Origin: Syncephalastrum monosporum B8922
Lineage: Eukaryota; Mucoromycota; Mucoromycetes; Mucorales; Syncephalastraceae
Assembly (NCBI GenBank): GCA_000697355.1
Contig: JNEN01001211.1
Span: 62,001 to 126,000 of the forward strand
Direction: 5' to 3'
Length of the DNA: 64,000 bases
Shown: one piece after another, positions 1 through 12,185 of the stretch
Layout of the letters: each line of letters starts with the position of its first letter
Position numbering within the stretch: the first letter of the stretch is position 1
Notes under the pieces: model-generated
Database searches by the model: none
Seen by the model: the letters and a program-made list of their open reading frames with translations, nothing else
Told to the model about the DNA's origin: nothing
Position numbers and translations under genes: made by a program

Positions 1-2000
1 CATCATGGTCAGACGACGAAGAATCTGCCCTGATTCACGCATATGCGATCATGTTGCATCGGGCCAAGAAAGACTATGCGCTGTTATACTGGAAACCTAT
101 CCTTCAGGTGGTACGCCGTGGGAAAGACATTCATTCTTGCCGTAACAAGATATATACTCTGAAACAAAAACAGCCAGCACTGAAGAACGAATTGGAGCAG
201 CTGCAAAAACAATGGAGCAAGATTTATGCCCTCGGTATTGCGAGCGGCGAGCTCGTGGATGAGCGGCCCTGGGACACAAAAGACTTTGATCTTGTCGGCC
301 AGCTCCGATATTTTATTCTTGGTCTGCAAAAAGATGATATCAGGTAAGCGAAAGCCCCTTGTGGGTGTGCTAAAGACAGTGACTCATTGATTTCATTCAG
401 TACGGATCTGGACTCGCTTCCTCAAGATATCCGATCTGCTTTAGACAAGCATGAGGTGATTCAGTACAGACCCCGGAAACGGAAGCCAATGCTGTATGAT
501 ATGCCAGAGAGCTTGTCTACTGATGTGGAGGAGAATGGTCTTCCTTTGGTTTCCGTGGTGGTCAAGGTAAGATGTCAAAACGGCCTAGCATGCGTATTTT
601 GCCTTACATAGAGCACATGTAGAGCATTTTAATGACGCCTGCGACCAAATATAACCCTCGCGATGCGCGCAACATCCTGCGTCGATATCCTGCGCACATG
701 GTGGAAGAAGCGGCCGATGTGATGCGGCGCCAAGGGGTCATCACCAAACACAAGACGCGTGCAAGGCTCAATGTGCCGGGGCGTTTCATCCACATCGGCA
801 AAAGGTAAGCTGATAGGCGTCATTTTCCTCCTTTGTATCTCATCTTCCCATTCAACTAGATTCCTGAGAATATTCCACCCGAAGATTTACAATCTAGCAT
901 TCTACAAGGAAGCCACAGCTGCCATGGACAGGCTCCGGCAGGGTGATTATCCTTTGCAGACCGATATGCCGCTTTCACATCTTCTTGCGATGCTGCATGG
1001 CGTTTCGCAACGCACGACTGAGGTTCAACTCAGAAACAAGGAAAGTTTCCTTGCTGTACGCAAAATTATGCATCATCCCAAGCCAGCACAAGGTATGAAC
1101 GAGAATTGTAATTGTTGACTCTGTAAACCCTAACTGACTCTCTGCAGAGCTTCTATGTATGCACTATGTACTTCGTGGGCTTGATATCGCCTTTCATCGT
1201 GCATCCCAGCTCGAGTCACCGCGAATTGACCTCACGGTGGCACCTAGGTCGCCCGTGGGCGATACGAGACGTGATTTGTCTGAGAATATTTCCAAGGTGC
1301 TTGATGCCATCGACTCCTTTGGTGAGCGCGGAGCGACCTATGGCGAAGTCAAGGTAATAACTGAAATATGGACGATGTATATGCATGTCCTCACCTTAAC
1401 ATCTAGTTGAAAGCATGCGGCGATCAGGGCACGATGACATCCGATGCTGTCATGCAATGCATCCAGCGGTTGTTACACGAGGCGTCTCCAAAAGTCATTC
1501 GCACGGGGTTCCATGAAGAGCGTCTCGTGGCTGCAGCTCATGCAGGACGCTGGCACACGATGAGCGTGACGAACAAGGTTTATACCCCGGTCATGTGGCG
1601 CGACATACAAGGAGATCTGATCCCTGATGTGCTTCATGGTTGCGCGTGCAGTCTCCTCGATACAATCCTACAGAACCCTGGCATCGCGCGCAGCACACTC
1701 TACCAGCGCTATCAAGATTCTCTTTCCCACACGGAAGTGGTCTTGGCTCTTGAATACCTGATGGTAGAGTGCAAGGCGATCCGCGCACGTGTCTTTACCA
1801 CCAAGACCAGGCGCGTTTCATTATGGGGCAAGCGTCGCCGAGCCGCTCGTACACTTGGTAAGTGATCAAGAGGGAATAAAATCAAGCCGAAACGAGACCG
1901 GTCGCCTAATGGATTACCGTTTCTACTAGACGAAACCGAAGTAGACGAACACATGATGACACATTACTGGGCAGAACCAGACTTTTATTTGAAACTGTAA
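1..2000 (+). CDS. TFC3: TFIIIC largest subunit (B-block binding, Tfc3/GTF3C1-like), 3' part
   Basis: The gene runs in from the left edge. Visible exons are 1-343, 401-566, 623-804, 860-1092, 1148-1353, 1407-1857 and 1930-2000. All introns are GT-AG and about 49-72 nt, and together they encode about 549 residues. The first residues (WSDDEESALIHAY) resemble the SANT-like segment of Tfc3/GTF3C1. Two winged-helix-like blocks follow: a segment with NPRDARNILRRYP, VEEAADVMRRQGVI and PGRFIHIG, and a C-terminal block with LYQRYQDSLSHTEVVLALEY. In this family the protein binds the B box of tRNA genes within TFIIIC and helps place TFIIIB for RNA polymerase III. The gene converges on the bleomycin hydrolase gene with 71 bp between stops. 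Assignment rests on recalled family similarity of dispersed motifs, so the exact subunit is probable rather than certain. Confidence 0.75.
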
Positions 2001-2071
2001 TCTTTACACCGGATAGGCAAAGAAAAAGGAAACAAACTGTAAATATATGATACTTGTACATATCAAGCTAT

Positions 2072-3777
2072 TCAATGCGGCGAGGCTAGGGAGCCCATGG
2101 GATCATAAGCAGGAAGAACAGTAGGCTCGGTATCCAGGAGACTGACGAGCTTCTTGGGAACATCGGTCTTCTCCAAGACAACCTATAGAAATATCCCATC
2201 GTGTGTGAGATACTGTATCGGTCCTATCTACGCACTACATACCTGATACACAAACTCGGAGAACCAGTCATCGCTCATGATCCAGAAGCCCTCGTCACCA
2301 AGATCCTCGCCCCACGAGTTTTCCACACGCCAGCGCACAGGTTTGCCGTCGTCGTTGATGTGTACGCCTGTGAACACCATGGCATGGGTCATAAGACTCT
2401 CGCCATAGAGCAGGCGGTTCTTCTTGCTCAGATCAGTGTACTTCACGTTGAAGGGCGAGTAATCGTAGATCTTGGTATCCATCGTGGCAAGCTTGCTGTT
2501 TGAAAATTGACCTGTGGTATTCGACATTAGTTTCGCTATCCAACTTCCATGTATGGGGAATATACTTGCCTACGTCACAGCCGAACCAGACGGGACGGCC
2601 AGACTTGAGCACATTAATCGCCAGCTTCTTGAGCACATCTGCGCTGGTGTTAACATAGCGGATGGGGTGACCACCGACAATGTTGCCAAGGCGGTCAACG
2701 GTGTAGAGTGCCTCGTATTGGTTGCGCGGATCGTTGATCAAGGACATGGTTTCCGCGACCGGGTATTTGCAGACTTCCTTGAAGAAGCGCTGCGGCGTCA
2801 GGCCCTTGAGGCCAACCGCAAATTTGCCGTTCTGGTCCACAGCTTCAAAGTCAAAAGTCTTGGGCGGCTCACCCAGACAGATGACCATGATGCGATAAAT
2901 ATCTTCCATCATCTTCTCCTTGAGCACGCGCAGCGAGGCCGCCGAAGCTGCCTGCTCGCGGATCTGGACAGCAAACTCCCGGAGTTTGACTGTGACCAGC
3001 CATTCGAGGCGTCCCGAGTTGGATGAGGCATACGTTTCAGGATACACCGACTTGGGAACCACGCCGTACTTTTCGACGAGGTTCACAAACATGTCCCATT
3101 GACCACCATCGCCCACGGGGGACCCCAAGAGATACTGCACGACGCGGTCGTCGATGTCGCGATCAGCGAGGTCAATCATGTTCTCCAGGAACCAGTTGGC
3201 CTTTTCAAGCTTGTCTGAAAAAAAAAATTAGGCATCGTATCATGCAGCGTCAGCTCCAGAGAAATGTATGACATGTCACATGCGCACACTAACCATAAAA
3301 GAAAAGATAGCTCTGCGACAACTCAAAGTGCTCGTCGAGCTTATACTGCTTGATGACGGCGCGGCGCAAAACGTTGGTGCCTGCAAACAGCCAGCAGCGA
3401 CCGGACGAGCGCTGGTTTGTCGCTTTGCCTTCCACGTCGACCTTGACGTTGAAGACGTGTGTGCTCTTGACCGCGGTTTGACGGTTCACCATGACGTGGG
3501 TCGGGTCGGCACCCATCGTCGCGTTCAGGGCGATGCGGTTCTTGTCGTGTTTCCAAAAGTCCTTGGAGTACTTGTCCAGACTCTCGGTCGTCAGAGGCGC
3601 ATAGCGTGTCTTAATCTGATTGTCATCGAGACCCATCAAATCGAGCGACTCAGTCAGCGCGCGCATTTCATTGGCCTGGCGTTGCTCGTACTGCGCCTGC
3701 AGTTGCTGCTGCTGGATGATGGTGTGCTTCTCGTCCACCGGGGAAGAAGAAGATTCTTTGCTTGGCTGTGCTCCCAT
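2072..3777 (-). CDS. BLH1: Bleomycin hydrolase (papain-like cysteine aminopeptidase, C1B)
   Basis: Four exons: 3294-3777, 2570-3214, 2243-2511 and 2072-2182, giving 502 residues. The catalytic cysteine is C128 in SSGRCWLFA with the oxyanion Gln seven residues before it. The histidine lies in THAMVFTGV and the asparagine in VENSWGE. The C-terminus LPAYDPMGSLAS is the tail that bleomycin hydrolases insert into their own active site to act as aminopeptidases. Homologues form cytosolic hexamers that trim peptides and hydrolyse homocysteine thiolactone and bleomycin. The N-terminus, with a Q-rich stretch at residues 22-30, is roughly 45 residues longer than typical members; no targeting signal is obvious. 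The second intron (2512-2569) must begin with GC to keep the conserved GCDVGQFSNSKL junction in frame. Start chosen as the first ATG of the exon. Confidence 0.95.
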
Positions 3778-4243
3778 GGTGATGCTAGATACGTATTTTT
3801 TTTGTTTGTCAGTGGGTTGTTATGTGTGTGTGAAAGAAAGGTGCACGCAGGCTTATCGCGTGCCTCGGAAGCTTTTCATACAGCCGCACTATCTGATTTG
3901 CACTCTTTCCGTAAGGATTTTCCCTTTTTGGATTTATGCTTGCCTTGCCAGGCTTGTTTTTTTTTGAGGGTGTATTACACCGCTCGCTCATCCTGGTATT
4001 GACTCAACGCCAGCCGCCACATCACACTCAGTACTCAGATACAGTACTCAGATACAATCCCCGAGCCGTCGGTTCGGATTTACACTTTGGGAAATATACC
4101 TACGCATAGGCGTTCAGGGTTGAAATATAAATAAATTGTGGTAAAGACAAATAAAAAGACGGGTATGTGGTTGGAAGAGGATGAAAAACAGGCAATGTGA
4201 ATAGACCGGGAAATCAAAGCACCGAGGCGTCGGACTCTGCGCA
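3778..4243. other. Intergenic, BLH1 upstream region
   Basis: 466 bp between the BLH1 start and the stop of the next minus-strand gene. It contains pyrimidine-rich stretches expected of a fungal promoter and short chance ORFs without codon bias. I see no gene here. Confidence 0.6.
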
Positions 4244-5019
4244 TTAGGAGGTCGTCATACAGAGTGAAAATGGAGACAAGATCAAAGACCGCAAAATCTG
4301 CCATGTGCTGTTACTGCGATGGTGCCACTGACGTAAACTCGACGCCTCAGTGAGGCTGCTGTTATCATCACCGTCGATTTCGTCCTCTTCAGGGTCAAAG
4401 CTTAGGGTACGATACGATTGAGGTCGCAAGCCGTGGTTGCGAAGGATCTGGTCGGTCCACAAAAGATAGAGACTTTCGTCTTCGTCGGGACCCACGGTAG
4501 TATGAGGTGGCGTGGACGGCACGCTTGCGATGTCTGAGTCAGATGGCATCATCCGCCCCGTTTGAGCTATCAGCCGCATCCATTTGGAGGGTCTTAGAAA
4601 TACTATCTTTTTTTCTCTCTTCTGACGACGAATCATGCTACTTGCCTGACAACATGTGCGGTTTTCCCTCCGTCAGGGACGTTGTCTGGTGATAGAGCAC
4701 AGACCTCCAGCTTGATAAATTTTCTTTCTCTGCAAAAATGTTGTAAAGTGAGTACTTTATACTTTATCGCTCCAGTCGGGTGGAGCGATAAGGGATTTAT
4801 CTGTATACCTGCGGCAGGATCCCCACCACTGATCATATACGAAGAAGAGGAAGGTGTCGGCGGTAATTCGGCGACCTTGTTCTGCACTCAGCGGAAATGT
4901 ACTGTCAAAATTGGACGTACGCAGAATATTGTACATTGACTGACCTTTTCTGGATCTTGCAATGGGCGTTTGATAGGGATTCCGGGTGTGGTGCCGTAAT
5001 GCGTCGTGGTTATATCCAT
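4244..5019 (-). CDS. Unrecognised 196-residue protein, four exons
   Basis: I do not recognise this protein. Exons are 4945-5019, 4809-4881, 4646-4729 and 4244-4602, total 591 nt with no internal stop. The start is the ATG at 5019 followed by exactly 25 codons. The third intron (4603-4645) is only 43 nt and starts with GC, donor AG/GCAAGT. The protein starts MDITTTHYGTTPGIPIKRPL, has a Pro/Ser stretch (PPTPSSSSY), a basic-aromatic segment (LRPSKWMRL), then an acidic stretch (SFDPEEDEIDGDD) after ESLYLLWTDQILRNHGLRP. No signal peptide or membrane segment is visible. The in-frame splicing and a polar, non-repetitive sequence support a real gene. Function unknown. Confidence 0.55.
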
Positions 5020-5248
5020 AGTTATAAACTGAAGAAAAGGAGAAAGGAATAAAAAGAAATAAAGAGAGAGAGAGAGAGAGTCGAGGAAAAGAGAACGGAA
5101 AAAAGGTGTGATAATATATTATTAAAAGGTGATAATGATGTACAAAGACAAAGCGGGGTATGATGCGGGCGTGTGTGTGTTTTGAGGACCGGTGGGTGGC
5201 CTAGTCTCTTCTTTTTTTAGGCCGATTGTCGAATAAAAGAGAATAATT

Positions 5249-6172
5249 CTACTCATGGTCGTCGGACGTATCAGACAGTCGATACACGCGAGCCGCATTG
5301 GTCACAAACAATTTTTGCTTATCCTGCTCAGACCAGTCGTCAATGCAACCAGACAGAAGATCGAACCAGGTCTGCCAGGACGTGGCGAGCTCACACACGG
5401 GAAAGTCACCCCCAAAGAGGAGGCGGTCTATCCCGAAAGCATCCCGAGCGACCTGGACAAAGGGTCGGAGCTGGGCCACGGTCCAAGTTGACGTCTCAGT
5501 GACGAGCCCGGAGACTTTACAGACGACGTTGTCAAATTCGGCCAATTTGAACATGTTAAACTTCCAGTGGTCAAAGATGGGTGTGCCTGGCAGAGCGTCG
5601 CAGGGCGGTTTGGCCATGTGGTCGAGCATGAATTGCACACGCGGGCACTGTGCCACGAGTTTGAGTAGAGGCGGGAACTGAGCTGGCGCAGCGTGGCAGT
5701 CAATGTTAAGTTCGAAACTCAGACCATAGTCGGCCAGGACTTGCACACCTTGGACGAAGGAAGGCTCGGCAACATGCTCTGGATCAGTGTTTGGGTCTTG
5801 GATCAGGTGGCGCACGCCGCGCAGGAGATGACTCGCCCTCATCAAGTCTGTCAGCATCCGAAGGTAGCTCTGGGTAGCGACACGGCCTTGGTGGACGGGG
5901 CAGTAGGCGACGATCGCCTTGAACCCGCCAAATTCAGCTGTCTCTTTCAGTTGCGTTGCATAATTTTGGATCCACGCTGCCTCGGCCAACTTGTGACAAG
6001 GACCGACATCCGTCTCGATATACACGGCGCCCTTGACACGCGTATTTTTCACGGCGTGTGCGTACTCTTCGGCCATCTTGCGCTGTTTCAGCTGGGGCGT
6101 GCCGTCTAGATGGGGAATATACATCTCCTCGGGGTCCCAAAAATGGACATGGGAGTCAATGATGTCGTGCAT
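5249..6172 (-). CDS. Amidohydrolase-2 family metal-dependent hydrolase (lactonase-like)
   Basis: Single-exon gene of 307 residues. It has the TIM-barrel amidohydrolase-2 (PF04909/COG3618) pattern: the first metal motif IDSHVHFWDP at the N-terminus, an RGVRHLIQDP strand, the barrel histidine in LDHMAKPP and the late aspartate in LLFGGDFPVC. Relatives include L-rhamnono-gamma-lactonase, L-fucono-lactonase and 2-pyrone-4,6-dicarboxylate lactonase, which open sugar or aromatic-derived lactones in the cytosol; the substrate here cannot be told. Start set at the ATG at 6172 directly before the metal motif. The open frame continues upstream to 6256 with an ATG-initiated 28-residue hydrophobic leader that could be an alternative N-terminus. 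Confidence 0.85.
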   Translation of the reverse strand: MHDIIDSHVHFWDPEEMYIPHLDGTPQLKQRKMAEEYAHAVKNTRVKGAVYIETDVGPCHKLAEAAWIQNYATQLKETAEFGGFKAIVAYCPVHQGRVATQSYLRMLTDLMRASHLLRGVRHLIQDPNTDPEHVAEPSFVQGVQVLADYGLSFELNIDCHAAPAQFPPLLKLVAQCPRVQFMLDHMAKPPCDALPGTPIFDHWKFNMFKLAEFDNVVCKVSGLVTETSTWTVAQLRPFVQVARDAFGIDRLLFGGDFPVCELATSWQTWFDLLSGCIDDWSEQDKQKLFVTNAARVYRLSDTSDDHE

Positions 6173-8400
6173 AATAGTAATATCTTTCGCGGTAAAGTTC
6201 TTGATGGAAGTGAATGGCAATAGAATAAACAAAGAGAACAAAGGAGTAGAAGACAAAGTTGTGCGGAAAAGAAAGTGTACTTCCTGTCTAGGTATCGGAT
6301 GTTTTCTTTACTCAAATGTTCCTTGCTTCCGAAACGCTGCAGATGTCTTTACACACATACACAAGGCATTTACGAAACAGGTTCGAAACACACACTTTCC
6401 AGTCGCATGATACAGCATTCCAAGGTGCTTACCAGCGCATCGTTACGCTATTATGTGATTGTTTACATGCGTGGCAAGATTTCCCATGCGTCCATCACGC
6501 GCATGGATGTCCCTGCATCGTGCGAACGGGAAGCTCCTCACACGGCTGTGCGGAGACGAAAAATACCCCACACTGGATTATATCATCCATACGGAGGTAA
6601 CACCAACCAAAGATAATTTTCTCTGACGGTGATCCACTCCGTCAAATCATAAAGCTCCCAAGTAATTACATAAGGGGAAGTGCTCGTGTCTGTTCGGGCT
6701 GTATATACAGAATGTCCCCTGTCCTGCTCACAACCGTACAGGCACTGATAGAAAGCGATAAAGTATTCAAGCCAAAAGAGGTCCGGCAATGATTCATTCA
6801 GGCCAGGATAGCAATATACTTTTGCCACCGAAATATTCACGTACAATACAAAAGACGACCCGCTCCCCATTTTGCGGCTCTGGGGAGCGTGTTGTCAAGG
6901 CTCCCATTATCGACAGGAGCCACATACGGCCGAAACGACAAAATAATTGCTTGGTTGTAGCTGATCAACGACAACTAGCTCGGCCTACCGTATAGAGAGT
7001 AAGAAAAGATTTGTCCATTAGAAGTGCGTTCTTCGCCTATCATTTGAGCTTCGCTGCCAGTCGCCGAAAGCGGTATACATGCCACCATAGAGTATAAGAA
7101 AGTAACCGGATAAGATTGAACGAGTACCATAAATAATCAATGCTATCGCGATCGCCAGCCCTTGTTATGCTGTCTCTTATTTATTCATGCTAATTTGGTT
7201 TATGGCTTTTTCATATGTCCTGACTGGAAACCAGTGCAACACGCATACTCTCTCGTCATTCTGTGTGCGTGAGCTGTCTATCCTTACTCCTGGTATATAA
7301 GTGCAGTGTCTTGATACGACAGAGACATATGTTACAATGCAATACATGATACACAAGTCCACTACCACTAGAGATACTCAGAAATAGACATTGGGGGAAG
7401 TCAAATCCTTGAGACATATGTATAGCATTTGCAATTTGATTGGCATTTCATAGTCAAGCTCCCACACGCATGGGTGAGACGACTTTGATCATGTGATTAA
7501 GATGTACGGATAGATACGTGGCTGTACGACCGCTGATAGAGAGAAAAAAAGTTTTGGGAGTGGAACAGGCACAGTTCGGTCAACAGAGATCGATTTTTTC
7601 GAATACAGTATCTTACGTAAGAGTCGTTTGATCATGACGCGTTCAAATTCAAAGTGAATCCTACGCAATGAATGGCTATGAAGCGGACTTGATTGGGCAA
7701 TACCGCATGATGAGGCAAGGGGAGAAGAGGAGACGTCCAAGATGTGCATTCGGTTCAAGAGGCGTCATATTTTCTGTGCATCCATTCGTCTTATGATACC
7801 CCCTGTGTGTGCAATGACCGGGGGATACACAAAGCACACCAGGAGTGCAAAAAAAATAAAAAAGGATCGACACTGCCTTATAATACACGCGCCAGTGTTG
7901 CACGCGTGTGAGGGACCAAACAGAAAGTTTAGGATGAGAGTGATGTACAGTTGTCAGTCAGTTTGAGGTTCAGAAATAGAAGGGGAAAAAAGATAAAATA
8001 AGGTGTTGTCCGCTGAATGTTCATGAACGCCGGCATGCTGCAACAGGCTACAGAAAAAGCAGTGGGAAGGCGTGCTTTTTTTTTCTTTCGGTCTATGAAC
8101 TCCGTCGGCGACCTGGGCAGCAGAAGGATTTGACCCGGGACCACTGCTTGTTTAGGATCTTTTTTTTTTTTTTTCTCTGTCTGAACCTTGGTGCGGCGCA
8201 TTTACGGGACCAGTCAGCGCTTGCCTTTTCGTCTCTTTTCTTCATCTTGACCCCCCCGCGTTTCTTCTTTCTTTTTCCTGTCAAGAAGACTCTCATTGGT
8301 CTTGTACAATTCGGCTTTTGTTAAATGGTAACGCCTCTTGTTTCTCTTTCAGCTGCAAACAAAACAACCAATCCCCATCATTCCCTACTCATGACAGACA
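6173..8400. other. Gene-free stretch upstream of CYC8
   Basis: About 2.2 kb with only short ORFs lacking codon bias or recognisable motifs. The right end (8150-8290) is rich in T and C runs, as expected for the CYC8 promoter and leader. I see no tRNA, repeat or coding gene. Confidence 0.6.
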
Positions 8401-11400
8401 ATGGCTGCCACTACTCCACAGCAGCAACAGCAGCAGCAACAGCCCACGCCCCAGCAGCAGCCTCCCACCACCGCTGCCCAGAAGCTAGCCGCCGTCAATG
8501 AGCAGACATGGTTGTCAATGGGTAAGATTGTACATTATTACTATTATATATGTTATTTTCTTTACTCCTGTGTTTGTGTTAACCTGCCTGCATCAGGCAA
8601 CTTGGCCGAAATGATGGCCGATTACGACAAGGCTACCACATGCTACGAGTCTGCGCTCAGACACAACCCGTACTCTATCAATGCTCTCACCCAAATCGCT
8701 TCCTTGTGTCGTGGCCGCGAGCAGTTCAGCAGGGTACGCTTTTTTCTTCTTCTTTTCATTATTATTATTGTTGTCGATTTCATCTTGCATACTCTATTTA
8801 CAAATACCAACACGTCCTTTTTTTCCTACTCATTTTAGGCAGTTGAGTTTTTTAAGCGCATCTTGGCCATCCAAGAGAACAATGGCGAGACCTGGGCTGC
8901 ACTGGGTCACTGTTACCTGATGATGGACAACCTGCAAGACGCGTACCACGCTTACCAGCAGGCCCTGTATCACCTCTCCAATCCGAAGGTAACAAAGATA
9001 GCTCCCCGCACGCGCACAAAAAAGACGTTTCTGGAAGTCTTCCCTCGGCTGACCTCTTCCACCCTTCTTTTTGTGCACATACTTCTTTAGGATCCGAAAC
9101 TTTGGTATGGCATTGGTATCTTGTACGACCGTTACGGTTCGCTCGAGCATGCCGAAGAAGCCTTTTCGGCTGTCATGAAGATGGATTCGAAGTTTGAAAA
9201 GGCAAACGAGATCTACTTCCGTCTCGGCATCATCTACAAGCAACAGCAAAAGTTTGATCTTTCTCTGCAGGTATTACTTCGTCGGATGGACCTGGACGCA
9301 CCCTCGCTCACCCTATTTTATATCAATACAGTGCTTCCGCTATATCCTCCACTCGCCCCCGAGACCTCTGACGGAATCCGACATTTGGTTCCAAACCGGT
9401 CACGTGTATGAGCAGCAAAAGGAGGTGCGTCGTATGCCGTCGTGTGAAATTTTTTTTCTGACATCATGTAGTATGAGCTCGCCAAGGAAGCCTATGAACG
9501 CGTTTTGGCTGAAAATCCCGATCACGCCAAGGTCCTGCAACAACTCGGATGGCTGTATCACCAGCAAAATACGTCATTCTGCAACCAATCGCTCGCCATT
9601 CAGTATCTGACGCGATCGCTGAAATCGGACAGCAACGACGCCCAGTCATGGTATCTCCTGGGCCGATGCTACATGGCCGAACAGAATTACAACAAGGCTT
9701 ACGAGGCCTACCAGCAGGCCGTCTATCGTGACGCGCGGAACCCCACTTTCTGGTGTTCCATTGGTGTCTTGTATTACCAGATCAATCAGGTGAGTTTTCT
9801 TTTGCGTTTCTTTCTGCTTGGTTTATTGGTGAATACCAGGACATCGTGACTGATATTTACCAATATACTCAGTATCGGGATGCGCTCGACGCGTACAGTC
9901 GTGCGATCCGTTTGAACCCTTACATCAGTGAGGTGTGGTATGACCTCGGTACGCTTTACGAATCGTGCAACAACCAAGTGCAGGATGCCTTGGATGCTTA
10001 CCAGCGCGCGGCCGAGCTGGATCCTTCGAACCCGCACATTAAGCAGCGTCTGGAACTGTTGCGCAAGTCGACGGTCCAAGTGTAAGTGATCGAAAAGAGG
10101 AGAGCGGGAGAGACAGCATCATGGATTGATTGTTAACGCGTTTGAATAGTGCTGGTAGCGCGCCTGCTCCTCGCGACGTGAGCAACCCGAACCAATACCA
10201 GCCTAATCCTGGCTCACAGCCGCTGAATGGCGCACCGTACAGCCAGGTAAGAATTATTAAAATGGGACGTGCAAGGGGCGAGACATTAAACACGTCGACA
10301 TGGTGTGTACAGGGAGGAGCACCTGGTCCGGCCTTGTCAAGCATATACGGCAGCTCGACCTCACGTGCGGGTGACGAACGGGTGTCGACGCCCCAACTTC
10401 CAGCAGTAAGTGATAAGTGATGGGCTTAGTGGACAGGATATTCATACCAGGTAGAATATGCTTTCGGGTCAGGAGAATGGAAGCAGTGCAGGTCGTGACC
10501 TGCCTGCCCTGAGCGCTCAGAGCGACCGTCGTCCGTCGAACATGCATCCACAGTACCCGCACCCCAGCAGTCGCGAAGATGTGCGGATTCCCGGCATTGG
10601 CGGTGGCCAAGCACCGACGCCTTCGGAGCGGTCGCACATGAACCCTATCATCCCAGAGGACGGACGACCGCGGGGACGTCAGACGCCACCGCCAGCACCT
10701 CCGGGCAGCATGCCTTATCAACAACAGCAGCAGCCACCACCGCCACCACTCGCAGCAGCCGGAGCCGCAGCCGCGCCACCTGCGCCAAGTGCACCCCAAG
10801 ACCACCCTACGCGCCACTCGCCGTACGCCAAGCATGCGGAAGAACAGCGCCCGCTCGGCTCGCCCGCGCATATGGCAGACAACAACGGTCGCCACCTCTT
10901 GACGCGCCCGCCGTCATCGCGTCCAGCGCATGGTTCGCCTCAGCACCCGTACCCGGCCCCGCCCGTGTCGCATGAGATGCCGTCGGCGTCGCCTCGCTCG
11001 GCGCATGCCCCACCTGTTCATCGCGAGGAGATGCATCGATCGCCCGTGCATGAAGCAGCAGCCGCGGATCGATCGATGGCGAGATCTGCAGGACAGTCGC
11101 CTTATGGTCGCAGAGACTATGACCACCACCCGCCGTCGTCGTCGGCGGCGCACTCGCCTGCCATCAAGGAGGAGCACCGTCCTTCGGCACCGGAATCGCC
11201 TGCCAAGCTGGGCGCGCCTCTGGAAACCAAGCACGAGGACGAGCGCGAACGAGGCCAGTACCATCCGCACCATGCCACGCCCCCTCCGCCTCCGCCGGCG
11301 GCAGCGTACCAACAACAACAGCAGCACCAGCAGCAGCAACATCATGCTCCTCCTCATGAATCCAGACCTCATCCGGAGGAGGAACCCAAGCAGCACCAGC

Positions 11401-12185
11401 ACCAGCACCAGCAACCGCCGCCGCAGCACCAAGCGACGCCACCTCCCGCGCCGCCACCGTCCTCTGCTGCTCCTTCTTCGGGCCACCCTGCCGCTCCTCC
11501 TCAGGCAGGCACACCTCCGCCCGCGAGCAGTCACCCGCAATCGCGCCAGGTGGATGAGGACTATGACGAGAGCGCAGCCAGCACGCTACTGAGTATCGGC
11601 CACGCGGGCCAGGAAACCCAAAAGCGAGCATACCCCCATGAAAATGAAGAGCAGCAGGAGAGCAAGCGTCCACGCCCAAGCGACCAAGACGACGAGCCCA
11701 AGGACGAAGAGATGCCGGACGCCAAGGAACCCGTCGCCGAGAAAGCGCCGTCGCCCCGTGCGCGTCTCTCGCCTCCGACGGAGGAGAGACCGCGGCAGGC
11801 GTCGCCGGCTCCTCAGGCTGTGTCGACCCCCACGACGGAAGGCGCACCGAAAGCGGAGGACGAGCCCAAGGAGACGCAAGCGTCGTCCAAGGCAGAGGAG
11901 CCTGTTACGTCGGAAGAGACCCAGCCGTCTGCACCTGCTGTATCGGCTGCGGAAGACGGAGAGGAGCCGGAAAAGCCCACCGAGCCCGCCCAGGAGGACA
12001 AGGAGCTCGAACAGGCCGAAGAAACCAAGTCGAGCGAATCTGCGGCGGCTGCTTCAACGGCTGCCAGCACGAGTAACGCTGCCGCTGCTGCCGCTGCTGC
12101 TGCTGCTACTCCTCAAGAAGACGAAGCAGATACCAAGGAGGAAGGCGAGGTGGCCGACAAAACGCCCAGCCCTGGCGCTACTTAA
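8401..12185 (+). CDS. CYC8: Cyc8/Ssn6 TPR general co-repressor
   Basis: Ten exons: 8401-8521, 8597-8733, 8839-8988, 9091-9270, 9332-9424, 9472-9789, 9873-10081, 10150-10246, 10313-10405 and 10455-12185, giving 1,042 residues. After a short Gln-rich start (residues 6-19) about ten TPR repeats follow to roughly residue 400, for example WLSMGNLAEMMADYDKATTC, WAALGHCYLMMDNLQDAYHA and VWYDLGTLYESCNNQVQDAL. The remainder is low complexity: Pro/Gln/His-rich, then an acidic-basic tail and an Ala run, all in one long exon. Cyc8 joins Tup1 in the nucleus and is tethered by DNA-binding proteins to repress glucose-, mating- and stress-regulated genes. Start is the only ATG before the first TPR. Confidence 0.96.

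Noticed and set aside
3809..3991. 60-codon minus-strand ORF upstream of BLH1
   Set aside because: Low-complexity basic peptide in the promoter/leader region without family resemblance.
8090..8165. tRNA-like segment with a GGATTTGACCC-type box
   Set aside because: The T-loop is incomplete in both orientations and no cloverleaf with acceptor or anticodon stem can be drawn.
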